DNA from: Chelydra serpentina
Lineage: Eukaryota; Chordata; Testudines; Chelydridae
Assembly: GCA_037349315.1 (NCBI GenBank)
Contig: JBAIAC010000014.1
Coordinates: forward strand, 30,419,001-30,483,000
DNA length: 64,000 bases
Direction: 5' to 3'
The translations under genes were made by a program, and so were the position numbers. Positions 1 through 10,469 of the stretch are shown in pieces. The notes beneath the pieces are model-generated. The model searched no databases, had not been told where the DNA came from, and worked only from the letters and a program-made list of their open reading frames with translations. Each line of letters starts with the position of its first letter. The stretch's first letter is position 1.

Positions 1-540
1 ATAGTTGTAAATGTTACTATAATTTCTTTTTGAAAGTACTGTTTTCAGGTCAAACTGTTCCCAAGAACTATGATAATATTTCTTTTTTGATGTATTTTAT
101 TGATCTTATTAGTAATACTTCTGAAAATTAAGTAGACATATGTTATAGTATTCAGTTCTGTAGGCTGGTGAATTGTGCTGTCTATCAGTGTATTGTTCTG
201 TGTAACTGCATAAAGGAATCATAATAATTAAAGTAGTATAGTTATTGTATTTGACAGTGGTTGTTATATATAAAAGACTTTCTGTTTTCCTGTCTGATAA
301 GAAATAAGTCATAATGAATAAGGCAGAAGTAGAAAAACGTTTGACCCATGGCTATATATTAAGGTACATCTCAAAACCTACCTATGAAAGACTTCAAATT
401 GAAAAAATATAAACTATACTAAATGTGTTGTGACTATCAAGTATTAAGATGTTCTTTTTCCTCTAGCTTTCTCTCTCTCTCATTGCAGCACGGTTTGTTG
501 TTACACTAGGTCACATTTTGTTATTTTATCTCACAAGGTC
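1..540. other. AT-rich stretch, no gene seen
   Basis: I see no coding exon, RNA gene or recognisable repeat here. If the cNMP-domain gene whose 3' exons follow extends leftward, this would be intron. No upstream exon of that gene could be found between here and 3463. Confidence 0.4.
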
Positions 541-544
541 TAAA

Positions 545-948
545 CAGAAATGATAGTTTGTGATTGGATGACGAAATATACAGAAACTGTAGAGCTTCAG
601 TTCATTTGCAAATTTGACACCATCATCTCAGGAGTAAACAAAGACTATGAATGGCTAGCCAACTACAAAAGCAGTTTCTCCTCCCTTGGTGTTCACACCT
701 CAACTGCTAGAAGAGGACCTCACCCTCCCTGATTAAGCTTACCTCGTTATCTCTAGCCTGAATCTTCCCTGCACATTTATATCTGCCCCTGGACATTTTC
801 ACTGCTTGCATCTGAAGAAGTGGGTATTCACCCACGAAAGCTTATGCTTCAATACCTCTGTTAGTCTATAAAGTGCCACAGGACCCTTTGTCGCTTCTAC
901 AGATCCAGACCAGACTAACATGGCTACCCCTCTGATACTTGAAATATA
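545..948 (+). mobile_element. Penelope-like element (family A), 3' end with hammerhead-like motif
   Basis: A short open frame (550-732) ends with residues such as ELQFICKFDTI, GVNKDYEWL and NYKSSFSS. These align by eye with the end of the GIY-YIG endonuclease frame of the PLE at 42.1 kb (CKLDTITLGLNIDCEWL). The frame is followed by a non-coding tail that recurs at 7.04 and 8.39 kb and ends in TACCCCTCTGATAC. The tail contains a hammerhead-like core at 812-849. The copy is 5'-truncated; no reverse transcriptase is left and no target duplication was found. Confidence 0.75.
812..849 (+). ncRNA. Hammerhead-ribozyme-like core in PLE tail
   Basis: The sequence reads CTGAAGA (core CUGANGA), one extra A, a 6-bp stem GTGGGT/ACCCAC closed by ATTC, then GAAA, then a mini stem GC-TTAT-GC followed by T and T (U16.1 and H17, cleavage expected after the second T). 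PLEs are known to carry hammerhead motifs in their terminal repeats. The extra base after A9 occurs in some natural hammerheads. Stem I is not evident from the immediate flanks, so self-cleavage is unproven. Confidence 0.5.
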
Positions 949-1094
949 CAGTGAAACTAAAAATATTCATCTGGAATAGGCACGTGCTAATAGCTAAAAG
1001 ATCATTTGATGTAGAGTCTAGTGCTCTTTAGTTTAACTGAATAATCTTTGACTCTGTTATAATGAGGAATTTGAATTATTTTCATGTAAGGCTC

Positions 1095-1315
1095 AGTTCT
1101 TCAGGTGCTGAGCACTCTGGTCCAATTCAGAAAAGCACTTAAGCATATGCTTAATCTTAAGCATGTATTGGTCCCCTTGATGCTTAAATTCTTTGCTGGA
1201 TTGGGGCTAGAGTGCTGAGCACCTCACAGGATTGAGACCATAGAGTCAGTTCCAAAGCCCATTGAAGTCAATGGGAGTCATTCCATTGATTTCAAATCAG
1301 TGGGCTTTGGATATA
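1095..1315. repeat. Degenerate reptilian palindromic repeat
   Basis: The segment contains self-complementary motifs around CACTTAAGCATATGCTTAA, then CATTGAAGTCAATGGGAGTC and matching CCATTGATTT. Related wording recurs at 1683-1840, 2455-2605 and 4348-4490. It looks like an old palindromic MITE-like family common in reptile DNA. The family name is not determined and no target duplication is visible. Confidence 0.45.
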
Positions 1316-1682
1316 GCTAGTTTTGGGTTGGAGCAACCAAGGATTTTACCATGCTCACCTCCAAACTGATATTACAACTATTCACTACTTTGAACCTTCT
1401 CATTCCCAGATGTAGCATTCTTGGAGAGAGGAGAAAGGTCTGTTTCTAAGGATGACATAATTGTGCAAGCCTACAGTTGGCTGTTGCTGTGACATTTTTC
1501 TGAATTATCTCCTATATAGGATAAACTTTTGGGAATGATGGAAAGAACATTGTATATTTTGTATCGCTTTTCCTGTGATCTTACCTGATAGGGTATCACC
1601 AACAGAATTAGGGAGGGCAAAAAATTAGCACACATCACAATGTCAAAATAATTTTATTTACAAGACAAATTATTTGTTAATC

Positions 1683-1840
1683 CCAGGGGCCCTGATTCAG
1701 CAATTCCCATAAGCGCTTGCTTAATTTTAGCCACATACTTAAGTGCATTGTTTAATAGTGATAGGCTTAATGTGCTTAATTTCAAGCACTTAATTTCAAG
1801 CAAATGCTTAAGAGTTTTACTGAATTGGACAGGATATCCA
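1683..1840. repeat. Degenerate palindromic repeat, second copy
   Basis: It begins CCTGATTCAGCAATTCC and ends near CTGAATTGGA, so the ends are partly complementary. Between them are CTTAAG and AAGCACTTAA motifs like those of the copies at 1.1, 2.5 and 4.4 kb. Confidence 0.4.
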
Positions 1841-1888
1841 ACAGGATATCCAACAGGATATATTCTTAATATCCAACAGGATATATTC
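1825..1888. repeat. Short tandem repeat of a 12-bp unit
   Basis: The unit AGGATATCCAAC is repeated and then partly duplicated again as ATATCCAACAGGATATATTC. Each unit contains the palindrome GGATATCC. It lies at the edge of the palindromic repeat and probably arose by replication slippage. Confidence 0.7.
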
Positions 1889-1889
1889 T

Positions 1890-2454
1890 ATAACACAACC
1901 TATTCCTTAATATCTGTACCAGTCTCTACATTCATAACATATTTTAATGGTTTAATTTTTTCTTTTTTTAATACTGCACCCCTGCAAATATTAATACTGA
2001 TCATTCAGTTAGTCCAGTTTATTGTCTTGCTCCCAGACCAGGTTTAAAAAGTGATGCCAATGTTTGTCATAGAGCTGTAGGTCTGGTCAGTGACTGCACT
2101 GTAATCTTCTCCCACAAGAACAACCAATATGTTTCCTGATAATCTTTCATTCCCAAGACATTTCCTGTCTATTACTTATGGTGATTAAAACAAATGTACA
2201 CAGTTTCCCTCCTCAATCTCTAATTACATTGTAGTGATATTTTCTCTTTTGAATTTGTTGCACCAATTTAGTCAAATCTAAATCTTTGCTTACTAACTTT
2301 CCTTCACCTGATATTTACATAACTACTATTGGCAAATTGCTATCCCATTTTTGTATTTAGCATTTTCTCCCCATTTTTTATTACCTGATACTAAACTTCT
2401 AACACGATTTCTAGTGTAAGACCCATCTGCATTACAAGCACAGCCTTTTTGAGT
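1890..2454. other. No gene or identified repeat
   Basis: AT-rich sequence with scattered stops in all frames and no motif that I recognise. Confidence 0.35.
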
Positions 2455-2605
2455 GACCTGATAACAGTACAGTTGTTTCTTGACACAGCTAGAACACAGT
2501 TCCAAATATTTAGGCATGTGCTTAATTTTGTATATGTGAGTAGCCTCATTGACTTCAATGGGGCTACCTGTTTGCTTAAAGTCTTTGCAGAAATGGGGCC
2601 CAAAA
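2455..2605. repeat. Degenerate palindromic repeat, third copy
   Basis: It carries AGGCATGTGCTTAATTTTG, TTGACTTCAATGGGGCTACC and GCTTAAAGTCTTTGCAG, matching the wording of the copies at 1.1, 1.7 and 4.4 kb. The small open frames on both strands over this stretch are explained by the repeat and are not treated as genes. Confidence 0.4.
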
Positions 2606-3463
2606 CTTCCATAGGGTTTAGAGGCACGGTTATGGTCATGTCGGTACTACAAAACAATGTTTCCTCTGTCTAGATTCCTTTCCTTACCCTAATTACTAGA
2701 GTATCCTATAATTAAATTTTGGAAATTTTGCTAGTTTTGTAATTGATATTTTTAAAAAAAAGTTATATAAATCTGTGCCAGAAGAATAGTTTGCTGTAAC
2801 TTGATAGAATACTTCAAAACTTGACATTGCTACTCCTGCTGGTTTGAAGGTCACTTGCCTAATGGTTTAGTTTTAAGAATACAGTCTTGTGAGCTGAAAG
2901 CAGTCATAATAGTAGCTGTCGTTTTCCAAATGATTTAATACATACTATTGATGGTTTCTGCTTGTAAAAGTAACACTGATGTGTGGTTTTGTAAAGATTG
3001 GGTTTATATATTGGTGTGACTGTGAAATTCTCTGTAGTGGTTCTTAGATTCTAGGACAGAAATCAATTTCTCTGGTGATTACCTTGTACTATAAAGGAAA
3101 TAGTTTGTACTATATACACTCTACAGACAGGACCCTCCTCGGCTGGTGTAAATCAGCATGGCTCCAATGCAGCTAACAGAGCTATGCCCATTTACACTTG
3201 CAGGGGATCTGGCTCACACTGTTTCAAAACATGACATATTTAAAACACAGGCATACATATAAGTAACCCTAGATTTAATATTCTGGTATAATTAACATAG
3301 CAATGCATTTGGATTGCAGCATCTAAAGAATACTGACAATATACAATCTTTAATGGTGTAAAGAGATCTCAGATGTTTTGTCAAGCATGCTCCTATTTTA
3401 CCTCTGGTTTTACCTCTTTCCAGTTAATGGTCATCAGTGTTTCATGTGGTCTTCTCTCTGCAG
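2606..3463. other. Probable intron sequence, no exon seen
   Basis: Mostly AT-rich. Around 3140-3215 there is GTGTAAATCAGCATGG with CATTTACACTTGCA, a weak inverted pair typical of old reptilian palindromic repeats. The last 20 bases are a pyrimidine-rich tract ending CTCTCTGCAG, a plausible splice acceptor for the next feature. Confidence 0.35.
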
Positions 3464-3523
3464 GTGTCTTCATCAGCTCCTCAGTTCCTGAAGATAAGGG
3501 CTCTGGAACAAGGTGGCATTTTT
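3464..3523 (+). CDS. Candidate internal exon, cNMP-binding domain protein (CNBD2-like)
   Basis: A pyrimidine-rich acceptor ending TCTCTCTGCAG precedes 60 bases (20 codons, phase 0), followed by donor GTGAGT. The translation is VSSSAPQFLKIRALEQGGIF. Joined to the next candidate exon it gives GGIF-GLAET, which resembles the phosphate-binding cassette of cyclic-nucleotide-binding domains (G-x-x-F-G-E-x-A). Both this exon and the next begin and end in phase 0, and so does the start of the terminal exon, which supports a real gene. The exon is short and a chance open stretch is possible. The host gene's earlier exons would lie left of the window. Confidence 0.5.
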
Positions 3524-4347
3524 GTGAGTTTCTGTGATTTAAATCTGTTGTGAAGTTGTGTGTGTGGGTTTGTGTATTTAAAAAATAGCTGTAACCTTAC
3601 CAATGTGAGTCATTGACAGAATTAGGAACAGAACCCAGGAGTCCTGACTCCAAGACATTCCCTCCTTTACTCTTAGCTTTTATACCAATAATAATACATT
3701 TAAAATTTGGGCAACCCATACCAAAAGTCAATACCAAAAGTCACTTGGTGCTTTAGCAAAATATTTTCAAAACTCTTTTTAACTTAAATAAATAAATGTT
3801 TAAAATATATTTTTAAAAGTTCACATTCCATACACATTCCAAGCAAAGAGGTAATTAAGTGTGGCATATTCTTCACTCTTAATTTCTACCCAGTAGGTGG
3901 TAAGACACATCTCTATGAAGAAACAGTATCTGCTGTGAATGGCATAAGAAAAAACTTCTGTTAAGCTACAATTTTCCTGAGAACTTTTCATATCACAAAG
4001 CACAGCAATGAGGCAACAGTGGCAGAAATGAATGGTCATGATTTGAACACTCGGTGGCTTCTCCTTGCGTACTTCTGAGAGACTAGCACTGACAACAACC
4101 TTTGTGTAGTGCTTGAGCTACAGGGAGGGCAGAGACCACATTGGCTCATCCCTGGGTACAAGTTTCTCCTCTACATAAAATCTAGAGCCATGTGAAAATT
4201 ACTTTGTTGGTGTTTAGAAGTTTGTCCCATCCCACCTCACCAAAAACAAACAAGCAGGATATTTAAAAATTATTTTAATGGTCACTTGCAAATCAGTCCA
4301 TAGATCACTCACAGCTATATGGTTTTTTTCTGATCTATGCCCATAAC
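3524..4347. other. Probable intron with a repeat remnant
   Basis: Around 3600-3680 the text GAACAGAACCCAGGAGTCCT resembles the antisense of MIR-type SINEs. Nothing else is recognised. The 72-codon minus-strand open frame at 3821-4039 shows no domain. Confidence 0.3.
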
Positions 4348-4490
4348 ATACATAGGCCCAGATTCAGCAGCACTTAAGCATATGCTTCACTTTAAGTAAA
4401 TGAGAATTCCCATTTAAGTCAATGGGCTTAAAGCACTTTTTAAAAGTAAAGTGGCTGCATAAGTGCTTTCCTGAATTACAGTCTGTATTT
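4348..4490. repeat. Degenerate palindromic repeat, fourth copy
   Basis: It begins GCCCAGATTCAGCAGCACTT and includes AAGCATATGCTTCACTTTAAG and TTTAAGTCAATGGGCTTAAA. It is the same style of internally complementary repeat as the three copies in the first 2.6 kb. Confidence 0.4.
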
Positions 4491-4773
4491 CCCACACTGA
4501 AATATCGCTGTGACTGTATCCTTCCTCTGAAAGCAAGGGGGAGGGGGCAACTTATCCAGTTCTCATGGATTACCAAGGAGAAAAAAACAACTTTTAAAAA
4601 TGGAAATATTGCACTGCACTGGAGCAGACATTCCATCAGAGAGTACATCATTTGGCTTAAACTTTTCTTGCACTATATTAAATTACAATGGTTTCCACTT
4701 AGAAAAAAGTCATATAGTTTGTCCCTCTATTAAATCTTGTTAAGTATTTTTAAAAGTTTTTTTATCATTGTAG

Positions 4774-4821
4774 GGTTTGGCAGAAACAGTGGACAAGTTT
4801 TGTAGCCTTCAGTTCAGCTTG
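4774..4821 (+). CDS. Candidate internal exon, cNMP-binding domain protein (CNBD2-like)
   Basis: The acceptor is a T-rich tract ending ATCATTGTAG and the donor is GTAAGA. The 48-base exon (16 codons, phase 0) translates as GLAETVDKFCSLQFSL. Read with its neighbours it supplies the FG-L-A-E part of a cNMP-like phosphate-binding cassette and the strand before the final SEGAECIFIPKK. The usual FGE glutamate position is occupied by leucine, so cyclic nucleotide binding may be weak or lost if the alignment is right. Frame continuity with both flanking exons is the main support. Confidence 0.5.
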
Positions 4822-5965
4822 GTAAGAAGATTGGAAGGGAGGGTGGTAAAATGTTTTTGTTTTCATTTTGTTGTTGTTGAGTTTTTAACCAACTGGACAT
4901 ATTATTTAAATGGAGGCAGCAGCAATTCTGCGCTGAATTTAGAAAATTTGTATTTAGACAAATGTTAGCAGTCTGAACTTAAATTGCTGTAGTTTGGGCT
5001 GAGACCATATTCAGTTCCAAAATAAATATTAAAAAATAGGCATTTCCAGTAAGCCTGTGAGCCTGTTACAGTAAAGTTTGTGTTGTAATTGCCATTCACC
5101 CAGTAGGACTTGTTCTAAGTCTGAATGTTCCTGTTTCTTTTTATAAGAAAAATGAGCCTGAAAACTAAAAGAAGAAGAAAATCTCAAGGAAATCAGCTTG
5201 AATTGCTTATGTGCTCTGTAGGCTTCACCACTGGGCTCTCCCTCTTTGTGATCATGCAGATGTGAAGAAGAAAGCCGTGACTGGCCCAATGGTTGGAAAG
5301 AAGAAATTGGTGACAATGGTCCTCATCCCCTCCATTACCTTCATCAATGGTCACTGAAATAGACAAAGCTATGGCTTGTGGTTACCTGTGACAGCTCTTT
5401 TTCTCCAACATATTCCTGAATATAGTTTGCAATTTATACACCATTATATCCCACTTAATAAAAGACGCGGGGAAAAGAAAGAGGAAAAAAGCCCTCTCTA
5501 CACAAGCCATACTCAAGAAGGATATAAACTTGATCTTGGCCAAACTGGATGTCAGTATATCTTGGCAAACACATCTGGATGAGACCAAGCCACTTCAAAA
5601 AGAATATGCTCTATCCTAGGTCTCTACCTGGGATAAAACATGATTGTTAAATGGTTAAAACATAACTTTAGCCACATCCACACTGTCTGGTCAAACTAGT
5701 CTGACCTGCTTAGATTATAATGGAGTTTAAAACCACATTTAAGCATGGTAGTCACAACACAGTTGTTATAGCTGTTTAGATGGGGCCTATCATACTAGCT
5801 CAACAAGTGGGTGTTATTCCAAAAATCAACTGTCTCGGCTATTCAGTGGTTTTCAAAAACAGGCTGCAGTTTGCATCTCTTGAGTTCACAAAGATTGCAT
5901 TACAGCTAAAATACTATCAAAACCTCCTAACAGCATCGGTGTGCAATTTCCTATAGTTTGATTAT
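4822..5965. other. Probable intron, no exon seen
   Basis: No recognised repeat except a weak MITE-like end near 5660-5690 (CACATCCACACTGTCTGG). The open frames on both strands at 5.0-5.6 kb overlap one another and show no domain. Confidence 0.3.
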
Positions 5966-5969
5966 CACT

Positions 5970-7510
5970 GACCAGGCGTCACATTTTGGGGTGCAACCCA
6001 GACCAGGAAAGGTTGTGTCACCGCTTGTCCTGTAACCCTGAGTACCTTAAAATGCTTTGCTGCTCCCTGTCCGGACACTCCCAGCCAGCAGACAAGCATG
6101 CATTGAGTGTCTGTGTGTTAAGCAGCCCTAGTTCAGCAGTCTGACTCTAGCAGCCTGCTTGTTACACCACAGACACACTCCGGAGTCCACCAGGCTTGGT
6201 TACTACTAGCCTAGTGACCCCAACACACCCCCAGTCCCAAATTTCCCCATAACTGTCTGCCCTGAAATGTCCAGTCCTCTCCTGGAACATTTAGAGAAGT
6301 AGTAAGGTCCATTGCTCTTTTAAAGAGACAAAAAACAGCAATGTGTTGCTTTAACTTGAGTTAATAATCACTTCAGTTCAAACACAAACATTGGGTTAGT
6401 TTAGATTAAAAGTAAAACAAGTTTACTAAAGGAAAGAGAGAGGATTTTAAGTGAGTTGAAGTATAAGGGATAAAGTCAGAATTGGTTACAAGCAAATAAA
6501 AGTGGAAAGTGCTTTCTAGTTACTAAAACTTCAGCAATTTACAATCTTTGTTCAAGGTAGTTTCCCCATCAGTCTTCCAGTCCCATAGACTTCAACCCCC
6601 TTGATTGAAGGGCCCATCTTTCTAGGCTTGCAAGAGCTTTGTCCCCTTGTGTCTGTCTAGTGATGGATGTCAAGATGGCGCCTTCTCTTTCCTTATATCT
6701 TCACAAACTCACTGTTTTGTCCCCAAATTTAGGATTACCTCATGCTGTCCTTTCCTTCCTGTGGATTTCCCATCCCCCTGCTGATTTGTATGTAAATGGA
6801 GCTTCCATTGTTTTTGGTCACACTTTGCTTAATTTCACTGGGGACAGGTAAATAGCTGCCTTTCCTCCTGTCTGGGGGAAAACTGTTTCTCCCTGTGTTT
6901 GGTCACAGACTTTAAAGCATAGCATCATTGAGTATTCATAATTCCTCATGTAGCATTAATACATACATTTCACAATGATATTAACCACCAGTGTGTCATT
7001 TGCTTTCATAAAAAACCTTACTTGATACCCTTTTATAATACATCCAAAGAAGTGGGTATTCACCCATGAAAGCTTATGCTCCAATACCTCTGTTAGTCTA
7101 TAAGGTGCCACAGGACCCTTTGTCGCTTTTATAATACAGTAATATTGTATACAATCAGTTGATTCAAGTACGTATCTTTTGAGGTTCAGACTCCCTGTCT
7201 TTATAGACCAGAGGCTATCTCTTCCACTCGCTAGATTGATGGCTTTGTTTACCTTCTATGTAAAGGTGCCGTCATTGTCTCTGCCTGACAACCAGGCAAG
7301 TCAGACAGACAAATACTCATTCCTTTGTCTAGGGCAGACTGGGCTCAAGCATTGCTTGCCAAACACATTTTAAGAATATAATTCTAGCACATATCCATAA
7401 CTCTTTGTACATACCCTATACCTACATGCAAAAATATTGATGATCAATGAGTTATTAGTTTTCCAATGAATTATATCATGCCACCTGTTGGGTGTAGATC
7501 ACGACAACAG
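5970..7510 (-). mobile_element. Large LTR-type repeat, probably minus strand
   Basis: The block runs from about TCACATTTTGGGGTGCAACC to about GTTGGGTGTAGATCACGAC. It contains an A-rich stretch (AAGTAAAACAAGTTTACTAA) whose complement looks like LTR polyadenylation-zone sequence. Long non-coding blocks of this style are typical reptilian LTR elements. Exact ends and a target duplication could not be fixed. A PLE tail is inserted at 7043-7125, so this block is older than that insertion. Confidence 0.45.
7030..7138 (+). mobile_element. Very short PLE (family A) tail with 13-bp target duplication
   Basis: An 83-base insert (7043-7125) is flanked by the direct repeat CTTTTATAATACA at 7030-7042 and 7126-7138. 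The insert starts at the position of the hammerhead-like core (here decayed to CCAAAGA) and continues through CACCCATGAAAGCTTATGCT to GACCCTTTGTCG. Only the tail was inserted, with no coding sequence. Confidence 0.75.
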
Positions 7511-7514
7511 TTTG

Positions 7515-8376
7515 TTAGGTGTAGTAAGTATGTCAGGCCTGGTCAGGTTCTTTCTTCAGTACATTGCTCATCATTAGCAGACAAGCTTGTTTGGTAATAA
7601 TGAGCAGTGTCCTGAAGAAATAACCACAGATACTTCCCTCCTCATCAGTCTAAGAGCTGCTCAATAAACTCAAACAAAGCTGTAAACACAAAGAAATGTC
7701 ATTTCGTCAAGCTATTATGAATTGGGAAAGAACAACTATAAAGAAAATAGATTGAGTACTGAAGTAGGGACTAGGAGTAGGAGAGGTAGGGTTGATTTTA
7801 ACTGCTCAGTTTGCATCCTACTTGGCAAGCGTTGACATTTCTGCTCTCTCTTCAGAGCCTTGTACTGTTGTACATACAAATCAGTGCAGAGACAACTAAT
7901 GATCCACGCTGTAGAATCAGGGCTTGACTTGTACCAGCAGATCACGGATACTTGCTTGATGTCTTCTAAAACCATCATTTTTCTCCCAGTAATTTTTTTA
8001 TTGATTTCTCTAGTACATTTCTATAAACACACAAAATTGTACTAAGATTCTTACAGTCTGGAACTGGTAGAGTTTTTATGTTATGAGCAAATTTCTTTTA
8101 TTATGCCAGTCAGGAGTTTACTTGTGATTGTTGTATTTATCAGTATGTTGTTAAGCAAATGAGTATTTGAGGTACTTGTTTGCAAATTAATAATGAAGCA
8201 AAAACAATGTTTTAAAGAGCTCAACTTTTCATGAATCTAGTAAATATGGGTCTCTTTCTCAAGGTTTTATGGATGCTGCCATTAAATCATATATAGAACA
8301 TATGGCCAGATTTTCAAAGATCTCGAGCACATACAACTCCCAATAACTTTACTAGGAACACCTCTGAAAATCCAAC
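7515..8376. other. Probable intron, no exon seen
   Basis: Overlapping small open frames on both strands at 7.74-8.04 kb have no recognisable domain. Sequence is AT-rich and otherwise unremarkable. Confidence 0.3.
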
Positions 8377-8599
8377 CAGTATGTTATGTATCAGAGGGGT
8401 AGCTGGGTTAGTCTGGATCTGTAGAAGCAACAAAGAGTCCTGTGGCACCTTATAGACTAACAGATGTATTGGAGCATAAGCTTTCGTGGGTGAATGCATC
8501 TGAAGAAGTGGGTATTCACCCACGAAAGCTTATGCTCCAATACATCTGTTAGTCTATAAGGTGCCACAGGACTCTTTGTCGCTTCTACAGTATGTTATG
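8377..8599. mobile_element. Inverted-duplicated PLE (family A) tail with 12-bp target duplication
   Basis: The direct repeat CAGTATGTTATG occurs at 8377-8388 and 8588-8599. Between them is a tail-to-tail inverted copy of the PLE 3' end. Arms at 8419-8495 and 8514-8590 are 77 bp each and pair at 76 of 77 positions, separated by an 18-bp spacer. The left arm also includes the outermost tail (complement of CCCCTCTGATA), which the right arm lacks. The spacer and right arm start include an intact hammerhead-like core. Confidence 0.85.
8500..8537 (+). ncRNA. Hammerhead-ribozyme-like core inside the inverted PLE tail
   Basis: CTGAAGA at 8500-8506, extra A, GTGGGT/ACCCAC stem, GAAA, then GC-TTAT-GC, T, and a C at the expected cleavage position. 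This is the best-preserved core in the window. The inverted left arm lies just upstream and would compete by forming a long hairpin, so activity of this particular copy is doubtful. Confidence 0.5.
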
Positions 8600-8925
8600 G
8601 TTATAGTCATACTGAAAGGCTACTCAGCATTCATTTTTATGGGAGAATTGCTATTCTTTTATAATGGAACAGAATCTCTGATTTCTTAATTTCATGAATA
8701 TATATAAATAGATATACATGATAGGTTTAGAGAGAGATGGTAGAGATAAAAATGTTAACAAGTGCTTTTAATAGTAATGAAATAAATGGATAATAAATTA
8801 GAAATAAGGAATGTTTGCTTGTGAGGGCAGTGGTGTTAGGAGATTAACATTAGATAAACATGAAAAGTACAGAAAGTGACATTTTCCATTAAGAATATAA
8901 AAAAAAAAAAGTGTCAAGATAGAAG

Positions 8926-8972
8926 ATGCATTTTAAATAAAGTTTGTTTCATTGTATAGAACTGCAAATGTT
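8926..8972 (+). repeat. 47-bp exact copy of the terminal-exon polyA segment
   Basis: These 47 bases are identical to 10838-10884, beginning ATGCATTTTAAATAAAGTTT and ending AACTGCAAATGTT. They include the AATAAA signal (8936-8941). The copy sits 1,912 bp upstream, in the intron before the terminal exon, just after an A-rich run at about 8896-8910. It could be a local duplication, a retrocopied transcript end or a shared repeat. Confidence 0.9.
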
Positions 8973-9149
8973 ATGTGACTGGCTTACCATGCTGACCAGT
9001 ATTGTTTCACTGTTTGCTTGTGCCCCGCTTCTCTGCTTTTGAATTCATCTGTTGTCTCTCATCTTATACTGCAGTGTGGACTGTGGAGTTGTGTGTGTAA
9101 ATTATAGAGAGCATCAGAGTGTTGACTGTAACTACCCGTTGTGTACATT

Positions 9150-9570
9150 GCTGACATGAACAAAGAGGTGCCTAGTTCATAGTCCCGTTTCAAAGAAGAG
9201 TACATTCCAAGAACTAGGAACCTCTTCATTCATGCCAGCACTGTCCACACAGGGCAGTTACAATGCAACACTTTAATGCACTTTGCAATTTACCCCACAC
9301 CTCCCATATTCCACACTGAGGCACAGTGTAGACGAGCCCTTAGCTAAAACTGAATAGAGAGCTGTAAGGGTATGTCTGCATTTCAGTTGCACAGTCACAA
9401 TTGGCCCATGCCAGCTGACTTGGCTCAGCTAAGGGGTTGTTTAATTGTGGTGTAGATATTCAGGCTTGGGCCATTTTTAAGAGCATGCCAAAGAGGGTGT
9501 TATTTTAGAGCACACTTCCCTGCCCCAACCGGCGTGTCCTCAGATGCACGATGCATGTGAGGTCACAGCG
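9150..9570. mobile_element. Two degenerate PIF-Harbinger-like MITE ends
   Basis: One element appears to end with CAGTGTAGACGAGCCCTTA (up to about 9342). Another begins AAGGGTATGTCTGCATTTCA at about 9365 and continues through CCCATGCCAGCTGACTTGGC. The outward ends and TTA/TAA flanks match the style of the intact element at 45.8 kb. The partner ends are not clear. Confidence 0.4.
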
Positions 9571-10469
9571 GCTGGGACGGAGCAATGCACTCTTCAGAAT
9601 GTCATCTGATACCGGACAAAACCACGCCCAGTTTTATCTGAGTACTGAATGGGGGACAAATCCTAGAAAAGAAAGAGACCTGGTTTAATGCAAGATGAGT
9701 GGCCTGCCCATTGGGAACAGCTGTCCTCTTCTCAGCTGCATCTGATTAGTTAACAATCTGACCCTGATAGGGGCAGGCCACTCTGCTACAAGAGCTTTAA
9801 AACACAAAGTGTTACACACAGGCTAAGTATGACATTTGTTTTAGAGGGATGATATTCTTTCCATTGTTAAGGTTGCAGTCAGTGTCCATTATAAGCCCTA
9901 TATAAATTTGGATTAGCAAATCTGGTTTGGCCTGAAAACTGACAAATTTCCCTTAAAAGCTAAAGAGAATGTATTTATTTTCCTGCTATCATTTTAAGTT
10001 CAAGCAATTGCTCTAACTGAATCAGCATCACTCTCTGTGCAGAACACAGTATGATAATTCCATTTAATCCTAGTTTAAACTATCACTAAATTCATAAATG
10101 TAAACTCAGATTTCATTATCCTTAAGATAAAAAATAAACCCAACCTTTTTTAAATGAGGAAAAGATATTATTTTGGATAATAGTGTTTTTGGTCTTTTCC
10201 ATCTGTGAGCTACAGAAATAAAACATAATGGATGGGCAACTCTTACATGTCTTTATCAACTTTCCGAACTGATTCTGAAAGAATTCTTAATGTGATACAT
10301 AACGTAAATACAGAACACACTGTAATAAATGAAGATGCATTTATAAACCTATTTGTAATAAATATACAGTACAGATATAGAAATAGAGAACAGTATGACG
10401 TTTTAATACTGCCTAGAAACCAACACAGTTATTCTCTGGTTTTGTTTGTTTGTTTTTTCTCTCCCACAG
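9571..10469. other. Probable last intron
   Basis: No exon or clear repeat. The final 30 bases are T-rich and end TCTCTCCCACAG, a strong splice acceptor. The open frame at 10232-10477 ends inside the terminal exon region in another frame and is not considered coding. Confidence 0.45.

Noticed and set aside
462..490. Possible splice acceptor before an exon near 475
   Set aside because: Following sequence is a CTCT run with no useful open frame or donor.
9571..10469. Possible additional exon before the terminal exon
   Set aside because: Frame 10232-10477 lacks an acceptor and would break the good phase-0 join.
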